NCBI GenBank assembly: GCA_038231815.1 | Contig: JBBRKQ010000016.1 | Location: 1 to 52,912 of the forward strand | Length of the DNA stretch: 52,912 bases | Direction of reading: 5' to 3' | Source of the DNA: CAILKP01 sp038231815 | GTDB lineage: Bacteria > Planctomycetota > Phycisphaerae > Phycisphaerales > UBA1924 | Shown here: positions 17,590-25,673 of the stretch, piece after piece | How positions within the stretch are numbered: position 1 is the first letter of the stretch | Layout of the letters: each line of letters opens with the position of its first letter | The notes under the pieces: model-generated | The model's input: the letters and a program-made list of their open reading frames with translations, nothing else | Databases searched by the model: none | Told to the model about the DNA's origin: nothing | Made by a program: the position numbers and the translations under genes

Positions 17590-18488
17590 GGCACCACCTG
17601 AGAGATGGGTGAGATGACGACATCGGTGCCGCCCTTTGCTTTGAGCAGCGGGATGACGACCGCGAGCTGGTCGCGCAGGATTGCGGCTTTGACGGCGTAG
17701 GCGGCCTCGCTCTCGCTTTGGCGGCCATCTGCATGAATGCTTGCAAGGCGAGAGACGGTGGGGCGCTTCATGCAGGGGAGAACCGCGACGACCGCGGCAA
17801 GGCAGGCTTCACTGACGTTGACTTCGAGCATGACTCGCTTGCGGGCTTCAAGCACACTGCTCAGCAGGAGCGCGATATCGTCGATGCGTGCTCGCTTTGC
17901 GGGATCTGCCATTGCCTGGCGGCTGGCAAAGAGGCGGGTAGAGGACTTCATGACATCTTGAACGATGGTGAGGCCGTTGGCAACCAAGGTCGCGCCGGTG
18001 GCGGTGACATCAATGATGACATCGGCATCTTCGGGCGGGAACACTTCTGTAGCGCCGTAAGAGCGGACAAAGCGGTCACCCATGGCGCGCTGGTCTATCC
18101 AGGCTTTGGCGAGGCGCTGGTACTCACTGACGACCACGAGCGGGCGGGACGGGAGACGGTTGGCTTCAAACAAACCGTTGGGTGCCGCAGCGACGACGCG
18201 GACGGTGTCTAAGTGTGTGTCGAGAACCTCGATGACATCAACGCCGAGCTCGGCCACCCAGTCTGATCCTGCGAAGCCGAGATCTCGCGTGCCAACGGAG
18301 AGCATTTCGAGGATGTTCTGGGGCTTTAGGAGCTTGGCTTCAACACCGGCGAGGCTGACCTGGGGGCGGTAGCCGCGGTCGGAGGCGGTGACCTTGATAC
18401 CGGCCTCGGCCAGCAGGGTGAGAACGCCTTGCTGCATACGACCCTTGGGCAAACCGAGCTTGAGCGAGTTGGGCGGAGCGGTGATCAC
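17586..18488 (-). CDS. hisG: ATP phosphoribosyltransferase, long form
   Basis: Catalyses the committed step, ATP plus PRPP to PR-ATP. The 300-residue protein has the catalytic signature (LGLPKGRMQQGVLTLL at the N terminus, DVIIDVTATGATLVANGL near the middle). It also has the C-terminal regulatory domain of long-form HisG, so feedback inhibition by histidine and no need for HisZ are expected. I chose the GTG at 18488, preceded by AAGGA at ideal spacing, over an upstream in-frame codon whose extension would run into the attenuator hairpin. It is the first structural gene of the operon, 84 bases after the hairpin. Confidence 0.95.
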   Translation of the reverse strand: MITAPPNSLKLGLPKGRMQQGVLTLLAEAGIKVTASDRGYRPQVSLAGVEAKLLKPQNILEMLSVGTRDLGFAGSDWVAELGVDVIEVLDTHLDTVRVVAAAPNGLFEANRLPSRPLVVVSEYQRLAKAWIDQRAMGDRFVRSYGATEVFPPEDADVIIDVTATGATLVANGLTIVQDVMKSSTRLFASRQAMADPAKRARIDDIALLLSSVLEARKRVMLEVNVSEACLAAVVAVLPCMKRPTVSRLASIHADGRQSESEAAYAVKAAILRDQLAVVIPLLKAKGGTDVVISPISQVVP

Positions 18489-18572
18489 AGGAGATTCCTT
18501 GCAGTGGATTGGGGGCAAATTGGGAAGCGGGCTTGGACGGGGGATGACTATGGCAGAAGTTGGCAAAAACAA

Positions 18573-18602
18573 AGCGACCCCGGTGTGTGAACCGGGGTCG
18601 CT
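18573..18602 (-). terminator. Attenuator terminator of the his operon
   Basis: AGCGACCCCGGT and ACCGGGGTCGCT form a perfect 12-bp stem with a 6-base loop. On the minus strand it is followed directly by TTTGTTTTTGCC, the signature of intrinsic termination. It lies between the polyhistidine leader ORF and hisG. The arm read first on the minus strand ends in GGTTCAC (18593 to 18587, partly in the loop), complementary to GTGAACC over the leader stop codon (18655 to 18649). That pairing would break the top of the terminator and serve as antiterminator. The stem itself is plain in the sequence; the switching is inferred from the his-attenuator model. Confidence 0.9.
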
Positions 18603-18651
18603 GCTGAAGGCTGTTCAGAGGGCTTGCTGTGCAGGCCCATGCAACACTGGT

Positions 18652-18708
18652 TCACCCACGATGGTGGTGATGATGGTGCTGCACATGATGGACGGAACGA
18701 GACTGCAT
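18652..18708 (-). CDS. hisL: Histidine leader peptide (attenuator ORF), 18 aa
   Basis: The frame ATG...TGA encodes MQSRSVHHVQHHHHHHRG, with histidine at positions 7, 8 and 11-16. Such a run just upstream of an intrinsic terminator and the his genes is the hallmark of ribosome-mediated attenuation: scarcity of charged tRNA-His stalls the ribosome in the run. The codons CAC CAC (18669-18664) can pair with GTGGGTG (18659-18653) across the stop, a possible pause hairpin that a stalled ribosome would open. No ribosome-binding site precedes the ATG. The likely transcription start coincides with it, so the ORF may be translated from a leaderless mRNA. It is unrelated in sequence to the enteric hisL beyond its histidine run. 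Confidence 0.9.
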   Translation of the reverse strand: MQSRSVHHVQHHHHHHRG

Positions 18709-18716
18709 TGCCCGAA

Positions 18717-18745
18717 AGTATTGCTGGGGTTGGGCGAGATGTCAA
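18717..18745 (-). promoter_or_regulatory. Promoter of the his operon
   Basis: On the minus strand a perfect TTGACA (18745-18740) and AATACT (18722-18717) are separated by 17 bases, a strong sigma70-type match. Transcription would begin about 6-9 bases after the -10 element, at or within a few bases of the leader ATG at 18708. Confidence 0.75.
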
Positions 18746-18985
18746 GCGGCAGTGCCCGGACCAATTTTAGGGGGTGTCGCTCGGCAAGAAAGTGGCGGGG
18801 CCAGAGGCGATCGATGGGCGCATGCAGCGGAACCTGCCGGTTTATTGGCCTGGCACATAGCACTGTTGCAGAATTTGGTCAGGCGGGAGGACTTTTCCGC
18901 GGGACTAGATGGACGCTGCGAACTATTTGGAATGACAAGGCATTTGTCGCGGGCTTGGCCTGATGGGTGCGCGATGCACGCTGGC

Positions 18986-20743
18986 TTAGCGAACACCCGC
19001 GAAGCGCCTGGCGTTGTAGGCGGCCATGAACGCATCCATGTCATCTTGTGTCACCACTCCATCGCGTTGTGGTCCGGTCGTGCCAGCAACATCGGCGACC
19101 AAACTTCCGGCGGCGAACGCGGCCAGGAATGTCGCCAAGTCATTACCGTCGATGACTCCATCGGGCCCTGCACCTGCGGCGCCGGCCACATCACTAAGGC
19201 TGGAAGGCAATGCGGTCCGCACAACTGTGGCACCTCGGGAATCACGAAGCAGGTACACCAGTGACCCAAGCCGCGTGAGTGAGGTTGGGCGGTTGTCACC
19301 ACCGGCGGCTGTTTGCAGCGCTGTGGGAGTTCGTGCGATGCCGCCCATGATAACCGGACGCCCGGTGCGGGCGACGACGATGAGCCCCGTGCCAGCGTGG
19401 TACGAGAGGATCGCGGAGTTGTTGTCACTTGTTACACCGGTGCCACGGAGGTGGGCGTTAAAGACGGTGTGCCCCGAAGCGGAGATGCATGGCTGATCGA
19501 TTGCATCAAAGAGCACTCCGGGCGCGCCCGGAACCGTGCCACCGGTTCGAGCCACTTGCACGATGCCCGATGTGTCCCCCGCCCACAAACCGGTATCGGT
19601 CGAGCTTGCCACGGTACCGCCGCCAGTCAGCGTCGCAAGAAAGGCGATGCCGCCTCTGGCGGCAAGGGCGGGTTGTCCGAAGAGCACCCAGGTGGTGTTG
19701 GCGTCAAGGGCGGCATTGACCTGACCGCTTCTGGCAATTAGCGCAGCGGGCCCCGGGCCACTAGAGAGGAAAACACCGCTTTGGGCTACGGTGCTGTTTG
19801 GGTTATCGAGCGCTGCGATGAAGCCCACTGTGGTACCCGACAGCGATGGCTCACTGAAGTCGCTGATCGTCAGCCCGGTATCAGCCACAGCATCGCCCTT
19901 GCGAGCGATGATGCCGCGGGATGAACTCCAGATCACCGCATGGTTCTGCGGGGTCACAGTGGTGCCGGTCAGAAAGCCAAGCATGACCAGTTGACCGCCT
20001 GGGCCAAGCGTTGCATTGCCAAAGTCTGCCCAGAGCACGCCCGCCGCCAGCCCCGCAACCTGAGCACCCTGGCGGAGTGCGAGCGAGATTGCACCGCTGG
20101 GGGACATGATGTACATCGCTTTATTCGAACCCGGTTGCATGCCCGTGCCCGCAAGGGTGATTTCGAAGGCCACGTGCCCGGATGATGCAATTTGCGGGCA
20201 TGAGATGTCTGCGATCGTGATTCCGGAGTTCATTCCAGTCGCACGCGCACCCCGGCGCACGATCGTTCGTGTCGAGGCCGCATCGCTGATCATCAGCACC
20301 TTGTTGTTCAGCACACCGACATTTGTACCAGAGATTGTTGCCACGTATACCGAAGCGCCGGCCGCGTTGACTGAGGCTGCTCCGACCGCGGAGACCACGG
20401 TGCCGCCCGGCAGGCCCGAGGCTTTGGTGCCGGATCGCGTGACCATCGCCGGCCGCAGACCGGCCTCGAGCCCCATGCGAAACACACCGAGGTTGCTGGC
20501 CGGCAGGACGCCCACACCCGCGATCGTTGCCACGTACATCATCTTGCCGCTTTCGGACATGATCGGCACATCAAGGAGCTCTCCGATGCGCTGCCCGCGT
20601 GGGGCCCCGGGGATATCGACTCCGGTACTGACAACAGGCACATAATTGAGCTGGCCGGAGGCCAAGTGCACACACCCAAGCCCAACTACAAGCCCCGCGA
20701 TGCGGGCGGCCAGACCAGCGGCATTGTTCACGGAACGTGACAT
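18986..20743 (-). CDS. Secreted repeat protein with C-terminal dockerin-like module
   Basis: The 585-residue protein has a signal peptide (basic start, hydrophobic IAGLVVGLGCVHLASGQ). Its body is built from five or more repeats of roughly 60-90 residues. Each has a VARTG- or RSG-like turn, a G.P.G.F..F..P segment and a strand of the type ASGHVAFEITLAGTG or ISASGHTVFNAHLRGTG. This resembles the DUF7453-like repeat of planctomycete exported proteins (family assignment from memory). The last 60 residues hold two calcium-loop-like segments, AGPDGVIDGNDLATFLAAF and PQRDGVVTQDDMDAFMAAY, a dockerin-like tail. Function unknown; extracellular location likely. TAGGAG lies before the ATG, supporting the start. 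Confidence 0.75.
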   Translation of the reverse strand: MSRSVNNAAGLAARIAGLVVGLGCVHLASGQLNYVPVVSTGVDIPGAPRGQRIGELLDVPIMSESGKMMYVATIAGVGVLPASNLGVFRMGLEAGLRPAMVTRSGTKASGLPGGTVVSAVGAASVNAAGASVYVATISGTNVGVLNNKVLMISDAASTRTIVRRGARATGMNSGITIADISCPQIASSGHVAFEITLAGTGMQPGSNKAMYIMSPSGAISLALRQGAQVAGLAAGVLWADFGNATLGPGGQLVMLGFLTGTTVTPQNHAVIWSSSRGIIARKGDAVADTGLTISDFSEPSLSGTTVGFIAALDNPNSTVAQSGVFLSSGPGPAALIARSGQVNAALDANTTWVLFGQPALAARGGIAFLATLTGGGTVASSTDTGLWAGDTSGIVQVARTGGTVPGAPGVLFDAIDQPCISASGHTVFNAHLRGTGVTSDNNSAILSYHAGTGLIVVARTGRPVIMGGIARTPTALQTAAGGDNRPTSLTRLGSLVYLLRDSRGATVVRTALPSSLSDVAGAAGAGPDGVIDGNDLATFLAAFAAGSLVADVAGTTGPQRDGVVTQDDMDAFMAAYNARRFAGVR

Positions 20744-21062
20744 GAAGGCAGACTCCTACAGCGACAGTGTCGGCACCATCACCGGCGCTCAAACACAGAA
20801 CACCGGCGACGCCAGGACGAAATTAGAAATCCTGTTTGCGTGCCCGGCCAGCATCGGAGCTCACCTGCAATCCTTGAATCGGCTGACCAATGACCGGAGT
20901 CCATCAGCCGTTCTTCTTACACCGCACGCCGGCGTTGTCCCGCACCGCTCATGCCGATCAGGGGCTTTCTACTCCTCCAGCCGACCCGCTAGTCGCATGA
21001 TTATCGCACACCCGTTCGCACGCCTCCGCCGATCGCGCACCCGCTGATCCGATAAAAAGCAC
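20744..21062. other. Intergenic region upstream of the dockerin-type gene
   Basis: About 320 bases between two minus-strand genes. Only the TAGGAG ribosome-binding site of the downstream gene, adjoining the ATG, is recognisable. I find no persuasive promoter, ORF or RNA. Confidence 0.4.
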
Positions 21063-21090
21063 AGCGCCCAAGCAATGTTGCTTGGGCGCT
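21063..21090 (-). terminator. Intrinsic terminator of the 498-residue unknown gene
   Basis: AGCGCCCAAGCAA and TTGCTTGGGCGCT form a 13-bp perfect inverted repeat with almost no loop (in RNA probably closed with 4-6 unpaired bases). On the minus strand it is followed by GTGCTTTTTATC. It lies 47 bases after the gene's stop. Confidence 0.85.
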
Positions 21091-21137
21091 GGATGGTCGT
21101 CTATCGCTGCATGTGGGCCGTGCCGCTTCGGCAATAA

Positions 21138-22634
21138 TCAGGCGTTGGAGCCAGCCTTGGCCATCGCTGCGGAGAGCTTGCGCGGATCTGTCCTAGCAAT
21201 GATGTCGCTGACACCTTGCTGATTAAAGCCTTTAAATCCGTCGTTGCGTTCCAGATTCTCGAGGTGGCTGCCGATCGCACCTTCCTTCTCAAACAGCTTC
21301 GCCTGAGCTTCGGTAATCAGCCCGGTCTTGAGCGTGCGGGCCACGTTCTCGGGCCGCACCGTCCAACGCTCACCTTCAGTAAATGCCTGCCGCAGGTACG
21401 GGAAGGTTGTAAAGGGGGCCATCGTCTTGCCGCCGCCGGCCTTCTCAAGCTGCACCACCAGCGCGTGGTGATCAAACTGAGCCTCGAGGTGGTGCATGCC
21501 CGCCTCAAGGGTGGCCTCACCATGCAGTGAACACCACAGCCCAACGGTGCCGAGCTTGCCCAGCTTCTTTTTGAACCCCTTGTGGCTGAAGTCACCCAGC
21601 AGCTCCTCCGGGTCCATGTCCACATCATTAAACGAAATGATGCCGGTCACCGGCTGCTCCATCACCTGCGCGCCCCAGCCCGCCTCAGCACCGGCGTAGA
21701 AACGCTCGCGGCAGTACATGCCGAGGGTTTCCCACAGTTTGACGTGCTGCGCGAATGTCTCACGCGAACACCGGTACGTGTGGTGGTCGTGATTTGCCCA
21801 GCCTAGACCCAGCACACATTGGCGGGCAAACTGCACTTGCGCTGCGCGGTTTCGCTTCATCCAATATTCACGCTCGGCCTTGAAGAAGAGATCGCACGTC
21901 CAGTCGCGGCCAATGCCCTTGATCGCGCCTTCTACCAACTTCTGCGTGTGCGAGTACGCCTTCTTGTTGTCGCCAGCAAAGTCACGCTTGCGGGTGCGGA
22001 ACATTCCGAGCACATTGGCCGCGGCCATGCGTTTGGCTGGCGACGATTTGTCATAGTCAAATCCTGCCAGCCCGTGACGCTCGATCACGCAAAGCGAGGT
22101 GCCGTTCGCCTGGGCAACGGGCACAATTCGAAGGCGTGAGCCAGCCTCACCCTCGATAACATCGTGCAAATCAAGGTCATGGGCCTGAAGGAACTCAATG
22201 ACCGATTCAACCTTAATCGCGATGAGCAGTTGCTTGCCGCCCACCAGAATCGGCGGGAACATGCCCTTCTCGTTGCGGTAACCAGTGAGCCCCTTGCCCG
22301 CGCCGGGGGCCTTGTATTTCTCATAGCCGCTGGTCGCCAGCGCCTCGCTCAGGCCGCCACTGAGTGTGTTCTCTGGGGCGACGATGTGGTCGATCCAATC
22401 AATGAACCGTGTTCCGGTTTCGTGCTTCATCCGGTCGGCCAGTTTCTCACTCCACGAATTGCGGGCGAGGAACTGGTTGACCAGTTCACCGATCAGCTTC
22501 CACGCTGCGGGCTGGGGCTGCCAGTTCCACTTTGCAAGTTCGGCGGCAGTGCGTTTATCAATTTTCACTGTCGTGGCATTCGCGCCGTTGCCGTGTCCGT
22601 TGTCGCCATTGCCGTTGTTGTTTCCGTGTTGCAT
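21138..22634 (-). CDS. Protein of unknown function, 498 aa
   Basis: I do not recognise this family. The protein begins with a Gly/Asn/His-rich stretch (MQHGNNNGNGDNGHGNG). A mixed alpha/beta soluble body follows, with no signal peptide or membrane helix. Conserved-looking segments include FIDWIDHIVAPENT, GLGWANHDHHTYRCSRETF and HHLEAQFDHHALVVQLEKAGGGK, each rich in histidine or aspartate, which could bind metal (guess). Codon use matches its neighbours and the gene has its own terminator, so it is surely expressed. I start at the ATG at 22634 because the frame upstream of it encodes low-complexity sequence. Confidence 0.8.
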   Translation of the reverse strand: MQHGNNNGNGDNGHGNGANATTVKIDKRTAAELAKWNWQPQPAAWKLIGELVNQFLARNSWSEKLADRMKHETGTRFIDWIDHIVAPENTLSGGLSEALATSGYEKYKAPGAGKGLTGYRNEKGMFPPILVGGKQLLIAIKVESVIEFLQAHDLDLHDVIEGEAGSRLRIVPVAQANGTSLCVIERHGLAGFDYDKSSPAKRMAAANVLGMFRTRKRDFAGDNKKAYSHTQKLVEGAIKGIGRDWTCDLFFKAEREYWMKRNRAAQVQFARQCVLGLGWANHDHHTYRCSRETFAQHVKLWETLGMYCRERFYAGAEAGWGAQVMEQPVTGIISFNDVDMDPEELLGDFSHKGFKKKLGKLGTVGLWCSLHGEATLEAGMHHLEAQFDHHALVVQLEKAGGGKTMAPFTTFPYLRQAFTEGERWTVRPENVARTLKTGLITEAQAKLFEKEGAIGSHLENLERNDGFKGFNQQGVSDIIARTDPRKLSAAMAKAGSNA

Positions 22635-23021
22635 AAATTTCACTGCCTTGCAAAAAGCTAACCGTGCTACACACGCACCCGGTGTGCCAAATGTGTCTTC
22701 ACATCTGCAATCCTGTGTCCCTGTTGCCGTTAGTGCCAGGGGCCGGGGCGGCGGGGGGAGAAACAGATTGCACATGCTTTAGGGGAGATGATACATCGGC
22801 CAAGTCTCGCTGAGTCATCGCTTCCCATGCAATTGTGCAGGAGTTGTACCGCGGATGTTCGGCCGCACGCCCGGTCGCGAAAGACACGGATGGCAAAGCG
22901 ACGCCTTCGGTGCCAAGACGTGAAGGCCCCTGGCCTGACGCGGCGGCCATGCTTTCCGGACGTAAGGCTTAAAAGGAGCATTGCCGCCAACTATGCACAT
23001 ATCTATGCAAAGTAACTTCCG
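22635..23021. other. Intergenic region between cinA and the unknown gene
   Basis: About 390 bases downstream of cinA and upstream of the 498-residue gene, both minus strand. It contains a G-rich tract near 22738-22760 and no open frame with a ribosome-binding site. I see no defined regulatory element. Confidence 0.4.
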
Positions 23022-24347
23022 CTACATCTGCCACAAGAGCTTTGGTTCCCCAAGACGCCGCCCGACCAATTGAAAATGCACCATCGAAAGTCCGGTTCGA
23101 GCCGCCCGCTGGCGGATGTCCTCACGGTTTCCGGTGAATACGAACCGGCGTACATCCACCGATTGCTCTCCGGTTTTATCCTTCCACGCGTGGGCGATGT
23201 ACACCGTACCCACCGGTTTCTGTTCGCTACCGCCATCGGGTCCGGCCACACCGGTAATCGCGACGCAATGATTCGCGCCCAGCCGCTCCATTCCTCCGGT
23301 GGCCATAGCGCTTGCAACCTCGCTGCTGACGGCTCCACAGCGGTTTATCAGCTCGGCATCAACCCCGGCAAGTTTGCTCTTGAGCTCGTTGCTGTAAGTC
23401 ACAAGCCCGCCAGCGAAGGCGGCGGATGATCCGGGCACGGCCGTGACCAGCGCACCGAGCAGGCCACCAGTACAACTCTCCACCGTTGCGAGCGATTCAC
23501 TTGCGGCCACAAGTTCATCGAGCACGCAGTGGACCAACGATCGCTCTCCCCTGCCAACTATGTGGTCACCCACGATGGCACAAATCTCCCGTTCATCGGC
23601 ATCGAGCAGGTCAGCGGCTTCACTGCCACCAGCCTGCCCGAGGCAACGCATTCGCAGGGTTAGCATACCTTGGGATGCCGTCACACCCACCAGTGGCACG
23701 CGGTCGCGGTTCATCAAGGTTCCCAGCTTGGTGACCAAATCAGCCTCGGGTATCCCCACGACGTGCAAGAGTCTCGTCGCAACCACGCGTCCCGGGGCGA
23801 TCCTTAATTTGGGTAGCACCTGCTGCTTCCACATCACTCCCAGCTCACCGGGCGGTCCGGGAAGACAGAACACATCGCAGGATGAGCCCATGAAGTTGCG
23901 GGTTCCTCGCAATTGTGCGCACAAACCGGGGGCGGTGCCCACGGTATTGTCTAGGCACTGCGCTCCGGCCGGCCGCAGCGCCTGCCGGGCCTGGCGCGGG
24001 TTCATCGTTCGTCCTCGCGAGGCGAGCCATGATTGGAGCTTGGCCAGGGCCGTTTCATCGGTCACCAGTTCCTGCCCCATCACCTTCGCCAGCGCGTGGC
24101 GTGTGAGGTCGCCTTCGGTTGGCCCAAGTCCGCCGGACATCACCAGCAGCGGCGCTTTGGTGCCCAGCCGCAGAATCGTCTCGGCAAGCTGGTCAAGCTC
24201 ATCGGGCACCGCAGCGAACTCCGCGACGCTGATGCCCATCGAGGTGAGCTGTTCGGCCAGAAAGCGGCTGTTGGTATCCAGCAACTGACCGGTAATGATT
24301 TCGTCGCCACTTGAGAGAATGCATGCATGGGTGTGAAATGCCGCCAT
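23022..24347 (-). CDS. cinA: CinA-family nicotinamide-nucleotide amidase / competence-damage protein
   Basis: Two-domain protein of 441 residues. Residues 1-170 are the MoCF-like COG1058 domain (ACILSSGDEIITGQLLDTNSRFLAEQL, MSGGLGPTEGDLTR), linked to ADP-ribose pyrophosphatase activity. Residues 285-441 are the PncC-like amidase (ESCTGGLLGALVTAVPGSSAAFAGG, VAITGVAGPDGGSEQKPVGTVYIA) that deamidates NMN for NAD recycling. An upstream in-frame codon at 24395 would add 16 residues; the ATG at 24347 places the first beta strand at the family's usual position. Confidence 0.93.
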   Translation of the reverse strand: MAAFHTHACILSSGDEIITGQLLDTNSRFLAEQLTSMGISVAEFAAVPDELDQLAETILRLGTKAPLLVMSGGLGPTEGDLTRHALAKVMGQELVTDETALAKLQSWLASRGRTMNPRQARQALRPAGAQCLDNTVGTAPGLCAQLRGTRNFMGSSCDVFCLPGPPGELGVMWKQQVLPKLRIAPGRVVATRLLHVVGIPEADLVTKLGTLMNRDRVPLVGVTASQGMLTLRMRCLGQAGGSEAADLLDADEREICAIVGDHIVGRGERSLVHCVLDELVAASESLATVESCTGGLLGALVTAVPGSSAAFAGGLVTYSNELKSKLAGVDAELINRCGAVSSEVASAMATGGMERLGANHCVAITGVAGPDGGSEQKPVGTVYIAHAWKDKTGEQSVDVRRFVFTGNREDIRQRAARTGLSMVHFQLVGRRLGEPKLLWQM

Positions 24348-24562
24348 GCTGCATCGTTGGATGCACACCAAGAGAATGCCAAAGACTCTTCGCAAATCTG
24401 CGAAAGATCTCCGGCGACTTGGCTCCCGCCATCATCCGACCGGTGCTGGCGGTCTCCGCCTGTTGTACTGGGTTGTAAACGGCTCGGTTCCGGTCGGTGA
24501 AGATGACCACGTTTTCTAATCGGGCATCTCAGGTGCGAACGGAAGCAAAGGGCGCAGCGGCG

Positions 24563-25540
24563 CTACTGCCCTATCGGAAGCTCAGCCCAGCCCGCTCCGG
24601 GGTCAAACGTAACCATCGCCAGAGCCAACTCGGATGTGGTTGATCCGAGATCCTTTTCATACACGCGCCCATCGGCAGAGACGATAAACGATTTCATGCC
24701 ATCTTTGCCGTACTCAGCGGGCCAAGCCACAACTGCAAACCCCAGTGTCTGCCGCCCGTCAGGGCCAGTAAAGTTCATCGCACCACCTGCTGCCGCCGGC
24801 CCGGCGGCACGCAGCATCCGGAAGTAGTAGCCGAAGTAAGGCCGCGGCCTCGCGGAAAAATCTGCCTTCAGGTCTCCCGCCTCAATCGCGACGGCTAGTG
24901 ACGGCCCTAACGGCGACATTGGCAATCCAAGCTCATCAGCCCACCAAAGCCCATCACGGTTTCCGGGGGTACTCAAAAACCGCGAAGCAAAAGCTGCGGG
25001 AGTTCCACCATCGAGGTTCATAGCACGGAAAAGCTCCTGCGCTTCAACACAGTCCTGCAGCGCTCCAACCGCATCCTCTTGGTTCTTGTCCATCCGCCGA
25101 GCCTTAAGCTCCACGATCCCTGCCTCGGTATCAAACCTCCAGCCACCCGCGACCTGAACCAAGGGCGCAGGAAACTCCCAGTTGTGCGTATCAACCTGGA
25201 GCGTGATCGAGCCATCCTCTTCAACAAAGAGTGCGTGTGCCCGGTCGTACGCAGCTGCAAGTCGCTGCATGTCACCCTCCGTCTTTTCCTTAGTCTCGGC
25301 CGCAAGGTCCGCGACTGCTGATCCGAAAATGGGCACGAGCCGTTCAAAATTTCCGGTCCGGGAGGCATCGATCATCGCCACAACCGCATCCTCCGGGGTG
25401 GCAAAAAGCTGCTGACTCGCTCCAGCCGAGGCGTCAGTACCGGGCTCAGCAGGCTGTTTAACGCACGAGACCAGCGCTGCGCAGCAGGCCAGAGCTACGA
25501 CTGCTAGGCACAGTGAAACAACATTACGGAAGAAAAGCAT
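24563..25540 (-). CDS. DUF2950 family lipoprotein
   Basis: The 325-residue protein has a lipoprotein signal peptide with a cysteine near residue 26 (CAALVSCVKQP). A DUF2950-like body follows: FATPEDAVVAMIDASRTGNFERLVPIFG, then GLWWADELGLPMSPLGP, PYFGYYFRMLRAAGPAA and FAVVAWPAEYGKDGMKSFIVSADGRVYEKDLG near the end. The function of the family is unknown. It typically accompanies a DUF3300 gene, as here. AAGGA before the ATG supports the start. Confidence 0.85.
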   Translation of the reverse strand: MLFFRNVVSLCLAVVALACCAALVSCVKQPAEPGTDASAGASQQLFATPEDAVVAMIDASRTGNFERLVPIFGSAVADLAAETKEKTEGDMQRLAAAYDRAHALFVEEDGSITLQVDTHNWEFPAPLVQVAGGWRFDTEAGIVELKARRMDKNQEDAVGALQDCVEAQELFRAMNLDGGTPAAFASRFLSTPGNRDGLWWADELGLPMSPLGPSLAVAIEAGDLKADFSARPRPYFGYYFRMLRAAGPAAAGGAMNFTGPDGRQTLGFAVVAWPAEYGKDGMKSFIVSADGRVYEKDLGSTTSELALAMVTFDPGAGWAELPIGQ

Positions 25541-25673
25541 TTGTGTTCCTTCGGTACCTGGGGCAAGCTGCTAAGGCACGAGAATCAGTCGGCAGCCCCG
25601 TGAGCTTCGGGGCGGTATTACTCGGCAATCAGGGTTGATTCGGAGTCTTCAGATTGGCCGGTTAAGGACCGAG

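Noticed and set aside
18486..18720. T-box riboswitch upstream of hisG
   Set aside because: No T-box consensus or specifier loop is visible, and the polyhistidine ORF explains the region better.
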